DNA of 64,000 nt, from assembly GCA_030142905.1 (NCBI GenBank), contig JASJOG010000521.1, forward strand, positions 62,001 to 126,000, written 5' to 3'. How positions within the stretch are numbered: the first letter of the stretch is position 1; each line of letters opens with the position of its first letter. This document shows positions 52,409-63,605 of this stretch, one piece after another. The position numbers and the translations under genes were made by a program. The DNA comes from Heliopora coerulea. Lineage: Eukaryota; Cnidaria; Anthozoa; Scleralcyonacea; Helioporidae. The notes below the pieces were generated by a model. It saw only the letters and a list, made by a program, of their open reading frames with translations, was not told where the DNA came from and did not search any database.

Positions 52409-54936
52409 GGTCCTCACATTGGTTTTATATGTGTGCAGTCATTAAGTGGTCTTGACTTTGAGGAAGTGTGTTAGACTTAGCCAAAATAACCTTGGGTCTA
52501 CCTTAGGTAAGGTGCACTTTTTTAAACTTGGGAAAAATGGGACTAATTAAAGAATAGAATTCCCTCTGTCCATGTTGGCTACATTCCTAAATTTAAAATT
52601 GAATCCTAGCCCTAACCTTAACGCTCACACTATCTAAATGACTTCCAGCCTACTCAACTACATCGTAGAGACATAGCCATTGTTCAATACCATACTCTCT
52701 GTGCCCGGCATTCTATAATTGTGCCTTTTTCAGCATTGAAGACGAAATTAACTCTCTTACCTCGATTATCTGTTTTCACGAGTGATATATTTCAAGTCAG
52801 TTTTCCTTGGATACAGAAACTTCACAAGATGAGCCACAGCACATCAGTTTTTCATCCAATATACGTCTGTAACAAAAAATTCAAGGTCGCCATCTTGGTT
52901 ATTGGCCTTTCTTCGAAATAAAGGCGAAAGGTTTTTCTCGTAAAAAAGTTCTGGCATAAAATTCCTGGAGCAAAAAGAACCCTTTAAGTAAATAATAATG
53001 AATTATATTCAGTTTCCTAAAAACGAGTCTGCATTTAGCGAAGGTAGATTTTCGAGTGCCACAATCACACCTTTTAAGATCCAACTGATTCAAGTTGCGA
53101 AAAATGCAAATCTTGGACCGTCCAGTTGAGTCTAAAATGAATAATCCTGATACTACAAAATTTATCTTTACCGAAGATAGACTCCATCTTCACAGTCTAA
53201 GATTATAGTTGTTTATAAATATTTAACTTGTTTATATTGTTCATAAGTTCTATATAGATATGGGGGGAAATCTCTGTGCGGAAAGTGCATGCTTGTCCCA
53301 CTGACCCAAATGACGCGGGTCAGTCACGCGCATAATGCCATACTTCGACATGTATGTATTTTCAATCATTCATGTTTCTGTTACAGCACGGAGACACTCA
53401 AGCAATTTTCTATTTGTTAAATAAAACACGGAGACCTTTAGCTTTTTCAAAACCATTCATGACGTAAAAGAGTCAAATGATACAAGTTGACTTGAAAATA
53501 TCAATGGACAACGATAACAATCGTTTGTTCTCATTAACTTAATCTTGTCTCCAGTTATTTGAATGTGTTTTAGTCTTATATAAGTATAGGTAATACCATG
53601 GTTTCGAGTGCAATTTCGAAAAAAAAAAAACTCACACGAGCGAGTTTTTTCCTCAACATTTCGAAAAAAGTGACCAATGATTGGTCAAAGCTGAGTTTCT
53701 ATATGTAGTATGTGCGGCCCCTATACATGCAAATTGCGAGGAACAATGTGAGAGCGGTAGTGACGTGTAATGACGTATTCAGAAGGGTAATCCCCTGACA
53801 ATCCTATCATCTTCACAACAGATAACTCGTATGTAAGCTGGTCGAACTCTTTAAGTCTCGAAACAACTCTTCCCTGGTTATTCATTAGTAGAGATTAACA
53901 TCATTACGTGAGTCACCTTCTTACAATCTTATGTAGAATAATAAAACAATATAATCTTACAAATTGCTGGACGATTCAGTCCTCTGTGTTCTAGTAATGT
54001 TGCTCTCGAGATGGAATGATCACATTCTCCATTCATAGTTTGCTCTAGTTTGCAAACCATTATGTAAAGGTATAAGACACATTAACCCTGCTGACTTGTG
54101 GCACGAATAATCTTCCTTCAGTCTTGAGAGATTGTTTGAGAGCAATTATGCTTCGGAAATTCAGTTTGGGTGTCTTTTCGGAGATAGTAAGATCGGTAAA
54201 ATCTACATCAAACAGGTAAGCGTGGTTGATCAGGCTAGCCTAACTCAAACAAACGACCCTCAATGTCTGACGATTGATTTGCCTCTTGCAAATTAATTCC
54301 CTGTTGTGAATGCCGCACATTAATATTTTGCATATGCTAAGCTTTGTGCTTTGACAGAGCAAGGCTTGACGTTATGACGGACAATACGTAAACATAAGTC
54401 AAGCTGGAGACCGTCTGGCGATCAGGAACAATACATTTTCTGAGGGTATGAGCTTGACGAGCTATTGGTTGTTGTTCAATCGTCCTGTTATGTTAAAACG
54501 AGTGCTTGATGAAACACCGAACAGCAGGACATGAAGTCTATCGAATTATTTTGACGTGAAACACGAGATGGCTTTTTTGCACGATTTCTCCCTTCTATCC
54601 GACAAACACTGCCACTAAACGTTGAAAGTTAATCGGGTAGTTTTACAATATCAGTGTGACTGCATGTGCAACAATTGAAAACAAGACATATGAAGACCAA
54701 TGTCGAAGCATCTATTCCTGGAATCGGATTGAAATTCATGGAATTTTCTGACGTGAAGTAATTGAATTTATGGATAAAGGCAGCTGAAAAATATTTAACA
54801 CGTTACTATGAGTTAAGCAGCCAAGAGATTTCTACTTGCCAAATTTAACCTTTTGAAAGCTCTAACTTCCAATACTTTTCCAAGATACGTTTTCCGCGCG
54901 CACATAGGATTACGGTTAACTGTACGACTCTTACAT
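52409..54936. other. Duplicated non-coding sequence upstream of gene 1B
   Basis: Matches 23411-26265 of copy A. It has the empty hAT site at about 52925-52932 and a foldback arm at 53360-53425. No supported exon. Confidence 0.5.
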
Positions 54937-55087
54937 GGATAAAATTGGTTACCAAAACTCCAAAAGGTGACTGAGAGATTCCCAAATACGTTCATGTATA
55001 TAACAGATAATGGAAAATGGACCACCCGCCGGCATGCAATTCTTAAGAAAGGGTGGACGGGAAACTGAAATTTAATTTGGAGTGGCC
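54937..55087. mobile_element. Truncated PIF/Harbinger-like MITE, copy B
   Basis: The right 151 bp of the 575-bp MITE in copy A, ending TTTGGAGTGGCC before TTA. The left end and 175 bp of flank are missing, joined at TTACAT/GGATAAAA. Confidence 0.75.
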
Positions 55088-55193
55088 TTATCGTTTGTAG
55101 TTAACGCAAGATACCGGCGAAACACCAAACCAACTCCTAACCTACGAGCCGAACTCAAGTGACCCAAAGATTAATAGAACGTTTGGAAGATAG

Positions 55194-55925
55194 TTGAATG
55201 AACATCAGATGGCGAAACTTACTCAACTCGAGCATCGAAGCAGCTCAGAAATCTCTCGACAGTTAACTTCTCCCCGTTTGTCAGACTGCATCCAAGTCAT
55301 CATACGGTGTCTGCTATGGTTTCTGAAGCTACCATGGATGGTCTTAGGCTTAGCCTGGCTTTTTACGTCAGGAAAAAGCACTGAATGTGGTGCAGAAATG
55401 AAGGAAGGGCGAGGGATCGGCGTGGATTCAGGTGAGGGAAATAACGATGACAACGCAGATGACTCACCACAACATGGTGATCATGATCGTGATGCTGATG
55501 AACAAAGTGATCTTGGTGGTTTAATCAAAAGGATGTCTAACCAGTTATATCCTCGAACAACGCTTCACGCTGACATGAATGTGTTCCCAGGGATGACAGC
55601 AACATCTACAACAGCAACAGCACCTTTTGATTACTTGTTTCGAATAAGTCCGTTCCAGTCTCCGTGCCAAGCGACGTACAAGCCCAGTAAAAACTACGAG
55701 ACAATTATGAATCAGCTCGTCTGGATTGAAGACAACGGTGAATTCGAGACGTTTGATCAACTTTCGTCCATCATTCTTAGTTGTTACGGTAATAGTGTTC
55801 GTTTGCAACAGGCCAAACGAATTAATTGCAGCTGCTTCTCCATAATTGGCGAAGTATCCATAAACGTTTCCTTACCATTCATTGACTCTCCCGTGTCTTT
55901 ATCGAACCGTCTTCATTTCGAATAA
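55194..55925 (+). pseudogene. Gene 1B: truncated copy with intact N-terminal frame
   Basis: 243-codon frame from ATG 55194. Residues 1 to about 202 are a continuous N-terminus of the family: hydrophobic segment WFLKLPWMVLGLAWLF, acidic linker, the MNVFPGMTATSTTATAPFDY junction that is frameshifted in copy A, and the signature YKPSKNYETIMNQLVWIEDN with GEFETFDQLSSIILSCYGNS. At VRLQQ the sequence jumps across a 2.2-kb deletion into what is, in copy A, the sequence upstream of gene 2, and the frame ends after about 40 unrelated residues. All remaining helical repeats and the acidic tail are gone. A transcript could splice onward into gene 2B (acceptor at 56043). Confidence 0.65.
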
Positions 55926-56162
55926 ACCAGACCGACGCTTTAAGAAAGCTTGTTTTTATAACCATGGAAGTGGAGAATTAGTTTTCAACATTCTGATTAT
56001 TTCTGTACGTATGTACAGTTTTGACACAAAGTTTCTTTTTTCAGGATCCAGTAACTCCAGAACAGACCAGAAGCTTTGGGTTTCTTATTTGACTAAACTT
56101 TACTCGGCTAAATCATGCGAAATCACCAGAGTGTGAAACCGACTTTTTGTTGACTTGAAGCA

Positions 56163-57874
56163 ATGGTAGAACTGAGAGAATTGGACGAGACAGCTACACG
56201 CGTTTCAGGCGTTGACGGTTCCCTCGTCCAGAAAAATACAATTTTTTGGGCACTTTCCAATATCCTTCAGTTGGTGTATAAAGTTTTTGCCTGGTTGATT
56301 ACATTCCTCAAATCATTGGTAATCAGTGGACGTCGTGAACGTGGGCAGATGAATGACACCGCTGGTGCAACAGACCGACGCATGATAAGATTCCAAGGAG
56401 ACTTAAGGGATAATTGCAATAATTTGGGTATTAATATAACTGTTCCTGAAGGATTACTGGACCTATTCAACGAGCCAGGTGCAGACTTTCAGATGCTGAG
56501 AAAAGCCTTGATAAGTTTGCCAATGGCTCTGTTCTTTAGTATCCGACGAGCGATCTACAAACCCAGCAAAATCTATGAGAAAGTCATGGCTGAATTTATT
56601 CATTTGGAAGACAATGGTGACTTTGATGAATTCGATAATTACGTGTCGAAAGTTGTGGAACGCTATTCTGACAACGATCCAGACGTGGTGGCGGCGGTCA
56701 TTGTTGAGCAGGCGCAGAGTATGATTTACCGAAATCGCTTGAGAAAAGCCAGAAGTCTGGTGAAAAAGGGTCTGGAGTTGTCGAGTCACACAAGTTGTCC
56801 TCCGTTATTTCAGGCACGCGCACACACCATGATGTCCACGATCTATAAAAAAGAAAAGAAGTTAGGGTTTTGTGAGGACCATTTGCGACTGGCCGAGCAG
56901 AACCTCTCAAGCGTGTACAACTACGAAGACTTGGCTCATTTCCATGAATGCTATGGCAGCTTTATGTATAAATTCATTGGAAGCGTACCGCATAACGATG
57001 AGAGCCTTAAAAAATCGGCCATCAGTAGTTTTAAGAAGATGTTTGATGACGCTTCCAAAGACTCGAGAGCTCGCGTCAGAGACAAAAATCATTTTTATGC
57101 CTTGATCAAAATGACCAAAACATTATTGGATTCTAACTCCTCGTTTGGGCGATGTAGACGCACCGTCTCCCCTGAAGACGTGGCTCTTGCGGAGAAATAC
57201 CTTGGAATAATCAAGAAAGCTCTTTGGAAAAGTGTCCCCAGGGGTACCCAAATTCAGTTCCACCTGGTCACCTCTGACCTTTACTTCAGGCAGGGAAGGT
57301 TTGAAGAGGCCATTCGTTTACAAGAGCGATGTCTTTTAGAAGCCAAAAAACTTGGTTTCAAAACTGAAGAGCCGATAATTAAGCAGGTACCAAACCGCAA
57401 AAATAGACAACATACATTGTACCCAACGTTTCCAGTAAACTGAAGGATAGATTATTTTAACAACCAATTGCATCGCTCAACACAGAACAGGAAGTCGGCA
57501 AATTCTAATTAAGTAACAGCATGTTCAGAGTGTTGGAAAAGATTAAAACTGAAGAACTTTGACAATTTCTTAGAAACTTTGCCATGCACTTGTCCAATGT
57601 AATTAACCAAAATTCCCACTGTATGAGGAACTCAAATTAGGAGCACTAAGCGTAATTACCTTTAAGGACAAATTCAAAACAATGAAAGATGTATCCTTTT
57701 ATTTTCTAGCGCATGAAGGAGATTAGGCAAATACAGAATGAAACAGTTCCTGTGGTAAAAGAGATCGACATTGTCGAGATTCAACAGAGTACGACGGAAT
57801 GCAGTAGCAATAGAGGCAGTGGCAACGGAGATACCTCAGACAGTTCTGACGTGTTTAAATCAGACTTCTTGTAG
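56163..57874 (+). CDS. Gene 2B: TPR-like helical-repeat protein, two coding exons
   Basis: Duplicate of gene 2A. Exon 1 is 56163-57386 (408 codons) and exon 2 is 57710-57874 (54 codons plus stop), with the same donor CAG/GTACCA, acceptor TTTTATTTTCTAG and phase 0. By eye the exon 1 proteins differ at seven residues (for example YEVFAW/YKVFAW, GDIGDN/GDLRDN, FDVASK/FDDASK), and the exon 2 proteins are the same. All splice sites, the hydrophobic N-terminus, the YKPSK signature, the C-terminal repeat YFRQGRFEEAIRLQERCLLE and the SDSSDVFKSDFL end are kept, so it is likely still functional. Its 5' flank now lies only about 365 bp from the gene 1B breakpoint, so its promoter context differs from that of gene 2A. 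Confidence 0.8.
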
Positions 57875-59941
57875 AAATTAACCTTCACGTTACAACCACT
57901 CGTAAGGTGCAAGTAGACAAAGGATCCAAGAGACAGTGGCGAATTCAGAGGGGTATCCGCGGTTTCCATGGAATCCCCATTTGAAAGTCTACAGAGTGCG
58001 AGTTTTTACATTTTGTCAGACTAAGTATATTGTTGGCTATCTTAAATGACCTGTAAACCCGTCAATACTAGAAGTATAAGATTGTCTTTCTAAAACCCTA
58101 AGAGGCTACCAGAACTGACCATCTCACGTCTGATATTTGAAGATTTTTCTTGGCGGAGCATGCCCCAACCGGACTTTCCTAGAACAGCGTGCTTACCACG
58201 ACAATGTTAACCTCGCAAAATATCTACATACTATCCTGCAACCCCCTTTTCAAAATCCTGGACCCCCCACTGAGAGGTAGTACAACGTACAAGGTCCAAC
58301 TGGTGGATAGTCTTCGCCCCGAGAACAATTGCCACTAAGTCAAGTAACATAATATGCTAATACGAGGTCAACTATATAAACAAACCTTCACATCATGATA
58401 TAACTCCAATGCCAGCAAACATATCAGCAGGGGTGGCACCAAAGGAGGGCAGAGGGGCTACAGCCCTCGGTCGGGGAACATTAGCCCCCCTGTCAAGGAA
58501 AAATTAACCATTCGTCGGGGAAATTTCACTGGCGAGAAAACATTTATATATTGTACAAACTATGAGTAGTTGCTATTGATTTAGCCAAGAAAGATAATAG
58601 ACTCTTCTCTTCAATTCAAATGTAAAAGTAAAATGTAAACAGTTGCTGCAACTATTCTTGCGAAAAATAAAAATGACAAGTTTTCAACCTTGAAATAAGG
58701 AAATTGTAGAGAGGATGTGATCCTGACCCCTCAGGTTTAGGTTCCCTGTCGGGGTCGGTAGCTTCTGCGTCGGGAAATTCCTGGCGTCACCCCTGCATAT
58801 CAGCGGTCTCGACAGGAAAGGAAAAATTAGTAGAACACCTTTCGATCTGGATGGCGCTTTTGATGTGAAAATGGTGAAGAAAAAAAATCGATTCGCAAGG
58901 AAAACAAATGACCTGCACACTGACTAGAAATAGAAGGCCTTTTTTGGGGGTTTTTTTCCCAAGCTGCAATTGTAGTATGACTTTTAACATGGCCACCGTT
59001 TCTTTGACTTTTAAATCACAAAGTATTGTTCGCCAGCCAACAACTGTGCACAGCTGCGGATAATGTTTTATGCCAGATCACGAGATAACATTCTGTAATT
59101 GCACAGAAATTAGAAGCAACGTAAACTCGTAGCCGCCTCGTTTTGAGCTTATGAGTTGTAAATTACGGAGAACTACACTCAAGGCAAAGACGGTCGCCAT
59201 CCAGGCTTGACAAAATGGCTGGAAACAGAAATAACTAAACCTCATCTACAAAGATTTCAGATGCAACTGTTTTAAGACATATTATAATAAAATTGAAAGT
59301 TCTAACTCGAGAACGAATGGTAGTATTCACTGTGACTTTTCTTCATAAGGACAACTCTTCAGTTATTCAGCTGTATCTACTAATGAACTAAATGTATCTA
59401 ATGAACTAAATGACAAAGTGCTTTTTTATTGAATATTCTGTGGACTTATCGCATGAATTATTCGCAGTGGAAGACATAACACAAGTTAGTACCTGTATTT
59501 TATTCCCGCGACATAATGTATCCAGAAACCGAACTTGAATCAATCACACGATTGATTATTGACCCAGTGGGGGGACCGTTTCCCCCCAACCATGATCATT
59601 CCAAGTCCATCGGTACATCATTGGCCAAATAGCAAAGAGATATTCCTGCTTCTTTATTCTCCAGTAAAAAACATTATTATACGAAATTCGCTCTAGCTAC
59701 TCAAAAAACATTCCGACGATTTCTACCTTGACTTTTTCGAGTTACTGATTACTCGATTCGAGTTACTTGACAACATGGATTATTAAAGTTGTTAATTTGA
59801 ACTTATCACTGATATTCCCTCCTTTTTGTTGCAATGTTTTTGTATGAACTGTAGACTTCGCAATTTGAAAAGTAAGAAGAGAAAAGAAAATGGTGCATGA
59901 ATGCAATTCATGTAACAGGTCTATGTCACCACTGGGTCCAT
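57875..59941. other. Gene 2B 3' flank, nothing further recognised
   Basis: Matches 32014-34070 with scattered substitutions. An insertion of about 10 bp (CACACGATTG type) near 59545 distinguishes it from copy A. No supported exon. Confidence 0.45.
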
Positions 59942-59944
59942 CAA

Positions 59945-60361
59945 GGCCCCGTTTACAAGATACCGGATTACAGTCGTACCGGATCAGATTTCATACCGGA
60001 TACGGCGTTTGTTTACGCTATGCAATCCGAAGCGCGCTTTACCGTTTTCGTAGAACGAAGATCACTCGCAATGGAGGTAGTAAGGAAAGTAATCCGACAC
60101 GTCTCCTCGCCCTGACACCAGTTTAATACGATACATTCCGCAATGTTTATGCAATAGAGCACCAAATTCAACACTGCCGTTAAAATAAACATGGAGCCAA
60201 ACATTTGACAAACTTCATTTTCTGCTTAGTTGTTGCTTTAGCTTTTCTGCTGGCATAGAATCCACTATCGTGTAGACAGAACGAAAATAGTACGATTTGT
60301 ATACCGGATTGAACAAGACAATCCGGTAGGAAAAGTAATCCAGTATCGTGTGAACGGGGCC
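59945..60361. mobile_element. PIF/Harbinger-like MITE, copy B
   Basis: Same insertion as 34074-34491. The left target copy has mutated from TAA to CAA (59942-59944) and the right is TAA (60362-60364). The terminus carries GTTTACAAGATACC instead of GTTTACACGATACC. Confidence 0.8.
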
Positions 60362-60718
60362 TAAGTGGACACTGTAGTGATGTAGACTTCAAGAGCATTT
60401 TTTATATAGCTTGTCGGTACACCTTCGGTTATGTCCCCCCCCCCCCCCTCCACAACAGCGCTGACATGATCACGCCCCTAACTTGAATTGGGAAACGAGT
60501 GTAAGGGACAAAATTTTCAAGTAACTCGTCGCCGAGATATTTATCTACGGTTTGTCCTTTAGCATGGCGTAATGCTGTGTGCGACTGTAGAATCCCCAAA
60601 ATAGCGGACCCCCGAAAGTAACGGCAAATTTGAGATGTGTGTGAAATTTTCAGAAAATAGCAGACGCTCCGAAAATAGCGACCCTTTCGAAAATATCTCT
60701 TTCCGTGTGACAGAATGA

Positions 60719-60766
<48 letters not shown>

Positions 60767-60767
60767 T
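60719..60767. repeat. (ATT)n repeat at LINE B 3' end
   Basis: About 16 ATT units against nine in copy A; marks the 3' terminus of LINE B. Confidence 0.9.
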
Positions 60768-61015
60768 ACAATATTTTAACACGGTAAAATTTCACTGTTA
60801 TAAAAATGGAAAAGAAAAGAAAAGAGTGATATTCCAACTGGTCGTGCTTATTTACAAGATTTAACAAACTATTCTTAACTACTATTTACAATAATAAAAC
60901 TAAAATTAATAGATAAACAAATCACAATGAAAACAAATATAAATTATATTAAATAACAGTTATATATATACGCGTGCATCGGTGCATGTAGATAAATGTG
61001 TGCATATATATTTTA

Positions 61016-62758
61016 TTATCTCATGTTACGTCTTAGCAAAGATTTGAAAATGGTAACGCTTTCTGATTTTTTAAGGCTATTGTGTAATGTATTCCAATTT
61101 TCTGCGCCTCTATAGCTAAATGAGTATTTCATATAATTTGTTCTTGGCTTTGGCAAAGCCAAATTGACATCTGACTGCCTAGTATTATGATTATGTATAT
61201 CACAGGTATTTGTAAACACACCACCCAAGTAGTCGGGGACCAATTTCTTATTTATTTTGTACATAAGAATCGAAAGTTGCTGATTTCTTCTTTGCTCAAG
61301 ATTTGGAATATTTAGTCTACTTAGAATGTCAGTTGATCTTGTTGAATAACTCTCTCTAGTAATTATACGAAATGCTCTATTTTGGAGTTTGTGTAGTTTA
61401 TTTGATAATGTACTACCGAGACAACCCCATATTTGTGCACAATAATCGAAATATGTTTGGATTAACGAATTGTATATGACTAGCAACGTAGAGAAACCAA
61501 CCGTATCTCGTAACTGTCGAAGAATATCAAGACCTGATGTGACTTTACTTATAATGTAATCAATGTGCGCATTCCAGCTCAAAGGCCCATCTATATTCAG
61601 ACCCAAGGATTTTGTCTTTTCCACCCTTTTAATATTGAAATTTCCTACATATATAGTTGGGTTAGATGTTAATTGGCTCAATCGTCTCTTGGAACCAATG
61701 AACATATACTCCGTTTTGCTTTTATTAAGAGTTAATTTGTTTGCGGACAACCAATTCGCAACATTATTTAAATCATCGCTCAATCTTTCAACAATTTCAT
61801 TTATATCATGGCTTGCTGTTGCAATCTGAGTATCGTCAGCAAACAAATGCGGTTCTGCCTTTTCTAAGCAATTTGGTAAATCATTGATGTATATAAGAAA
61901 TAACAATGGTCCTAAGCCTGAACCTTGTGGTATACCTGTTTTCATTATTAGCGGGCTAGAATGGTTGTCATTCACATAATAATACTGGGTCCTGTTTGAC
62001 AGATAAGACTTTAGCCAGGAATACGCAGACCCCTTAATTCCATAATATCCAATTTTATCTAACAAAATATCATGATCAACAGTATCAAATGCTTTTTTGA
62101 GATCCAAAAATACGACCCCATTAATTTGGCCGATATCAATACTTTGATACCATTTATTAGTAATGTCTAATAACGCAGTAACTGTTGAATGAAAAGGTCG
62201 AAACCCATGTTGTGAATTTGTTAGTAAGTTATAGTTGTTTAAATATTCATAGATCTGGTTGTAGATTAGCGTTTCAAAAATTCTTGCAACTACCGATATT
62301 ATAGAAATTGGCCTGTACTTTGTCATTTCATCCTTGGCCTCCGATTTATAAATAGGCATGACTCTGGAAATTTTCCAATCATTTGGGAAAACTCCTGTTA
62401 AAATAGACTGATTAAATATTAATGTGAGGGATGGCGAAATACATGGTGCCGCTATTGTTAAAATTGTTGCAGATATACCGTCAATCCCCGATACTTTATT
62501 GGTATTCAAATTTTGAAGTAGTAATTGAACGTCGTTGGCTGCAATTTCATAAAAATAGGGAAATGCATGTTTTTGAAGATTAATTTCATTCAAAAAACTC
62601 ATAGGGGAAACATTAGATTGAGGAATTTCACTAGCTAACTTTTCGCCTAATTCAACAAAGTATTTATTAAACGCATTTGAAATAGATGTTCCATCAAGTA
62701 TCTCTCCATTTTCATCTTTTATTTCACTAATTTTGTTCCTACTTGAAGATTTATTCAA
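61016..62758 (-). CDS. LINE B reverse transcriptase, uninterrupted
   Basis: 580-codon frame. It includes an N-terminal segment (LDGTSISNAFNKYFVELGEK), NTNKVSGIDGISATIL, YRPISIISVVARIFE, FLDLKKAFDTVDHDILLDKI, GIPQGSGLGPLLFLIYINDL, the catalytic FADDTQ, SANKLTLNKSKTEYMFIG, and the C-terminal region ending in FKSLLRRNMR. Unlike copy A it has no stop at DIL-L and no frameshift near the MSFLNEINL segment. The upstream frame is broken by the mariner-like MITE and by the truncation, so the full ORF2 cannot be made. Intactness of the RT most likely means copy A acquired its lesions after the duplication. Confidence 0.85.
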   Translation of the reverse strand: MNKSSSRNKISEIKDENGEILDGTSISNAFNKYFVELGEKLASEIPQSNVSPMSFLNEINLQKHAFPYFYEIAANDVQLLLQNLNTNKVSGIDGISATILTIAAPCISPSLTLIFNQSILTGVFPNDWKISRVMPIYKSEAKDEMTKYRPISIISVVARIFETLIYNQIYEYLNNYNLLTNSQHGFRPFHSTVTALLDITNKWYQSIDIGQINGVVFLDLKKAFDTVDHDILLDKIGYYGIKGSAYSWLKSYLSNRTQYYYVNDNHSSPLIMKTGIPQGSGLGPLLFLIYINDLPNCLEKAEPHLFADDTQIATASHDINEIVERLSDDLNNVANWLSANKLTLNKSKTEYMFIGSKRRLSQLTSNPTIYVGNFNIKRVEKTKSLGLNIDGPLSWNAHIDYIISKVTSGLDILRQLRDTVGFSTLLVIYNSLIQTYFDYCAQIWGCLGSTLSNKLHKLQNRAFRIITRESYSTRSTDILSRLNIPNLEQRRNQQLSILMYKINKKLVPDYLGGVFTNTCDIHNHNTRQSDVNLALPKPRTNYMKYSFSYRGAENWNTLHNSLKKSESVTIFKSLLRRNMR

Positions 62759-62925
62759 AATTTCATTAATTGTTTTCCAGGTCTGCTTTATATTACCCGA
62801 ATGGCTATGTAATCTTTTTTCACAATAATAACGTTTAGAATTTTTTTACGTGTCTGTTGTAACGATTTTTTGCCTTCTTGTAAGTCAGCCAACTCTCAGG
62901 AGTATTGTTTGAACGCGCCTTTCTA

Positions 62926-63227
62926 CATGGTGTCCCAAAAAAACCCGAAAACTATTGAAATCACCAATAACAATTTAATTGTTAGAATTTGAATGCCTTA
63001 GCACTCTCTTGGTCCCCACGAGTGCATAAAAATGATTGATATAAGTAATTTTATACATTCCTACGGGCTAAAAATCGCGCACTTTACAAGGCGATTTTCT
63101 TACCTAAATTTTAATACTTGCACCTTGTCAATATTTTACGCATCATTACGTTCAACTTTTCCGTAGGACATTCAAATTTTAACGATAAGTGATTTCAATA
63201 GTTTTCGGGTTTTTTTGGGACACCCTG
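62926..63227. mobile_element. mariner-like MITE inside LINE B
   Basis: 302 bp, TA on both sides (62924-62925, 63228-63229), same site as in copy A. Ends CATGGTGTCCC and GGGACACCCTG match each other better than in copy A. Confidence 0.85.
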
Positions 63228-63369
63228 TATGTAAGAATTTAAGATGGTGCTTTTCGTGTATTAAATCACTCGTTAGCCATGCCAGACGCTTACTCGATAT
63301 TTTCCGCTTTTTTATCGGCGCATGTTTATCCCAAATTTTAAAAAACATGTTCTTCCAAATTAGTGAGAG

Positions 63370-63526
63370 TTAATCACCTCGAACGTCGGCTCTTAGTCAG
63401 ATACATCCCGAAGGGGCGTGACCCGAGGAATGCATCACGAGGGGCCGTAGGCCCCAAGGGATGCTTTCCGAGGGCCACGCTCCCGAGGGATGGATCTGGC
63501 TAAGAGCCGACGTTCGAGGTGATTAA
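63370..63526. repeat. Inverted repeat with 41-bp arms
   Basis: The left arm starts GTTAATCACCTCGAACGTCG (63370) and the right arm ends CGACGTTCGAGGTGATTAAC (63526). By eye the arms pair at 39 of 41 positions around a GC-rich centre of about 75 bp with repeated CCGAGGGATG/CCGAGGAATG motifs. GC content is well above the surroundings. It begins within 7 bp of the end of copy B, so it marks or caused the break. Probably a non-autonomous element; family unknown. Confidence 0.85.
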
Positions 63527-63605
63527 CTGACTTATTACATGATTGACAAGGTTTTCTCAAAATAACAATGGCAGACAATGCTTTCTGTTGTAAAGATTCT
63601 TTTGA

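Larger units (their letters stand above)
50429..63363 (+). repeat. Segmental duplication, copy B
   Basis: Direct copy of 21424-37473. Begins with GTTTGCAGGTCCAATGCACG inside the transposase and ends with CTTCCAAATTAG inside LINE ORF2, where it changes abruptly to an inverted-repeat element. Deletions relative to A: 599 bp at 54936/54937 (2-bp microhomology) and 2.2 kb at about 55797/55800. It lacks the hAT-like MITE of copy A. Confidence 0.9.
60719..63363 (-). mobile_element. CR1/L2-like LINE, copy B (5' part missing)
   Basis: Duplicated 3' portion of LINE A, minus strand, with the mariner-like MITE at 62926-63227. Sequence upstream of the endonuclease C-terminal part is absent because the duplication, or a later rearrangement, ends at 63363. 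Confidence 0.8.
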
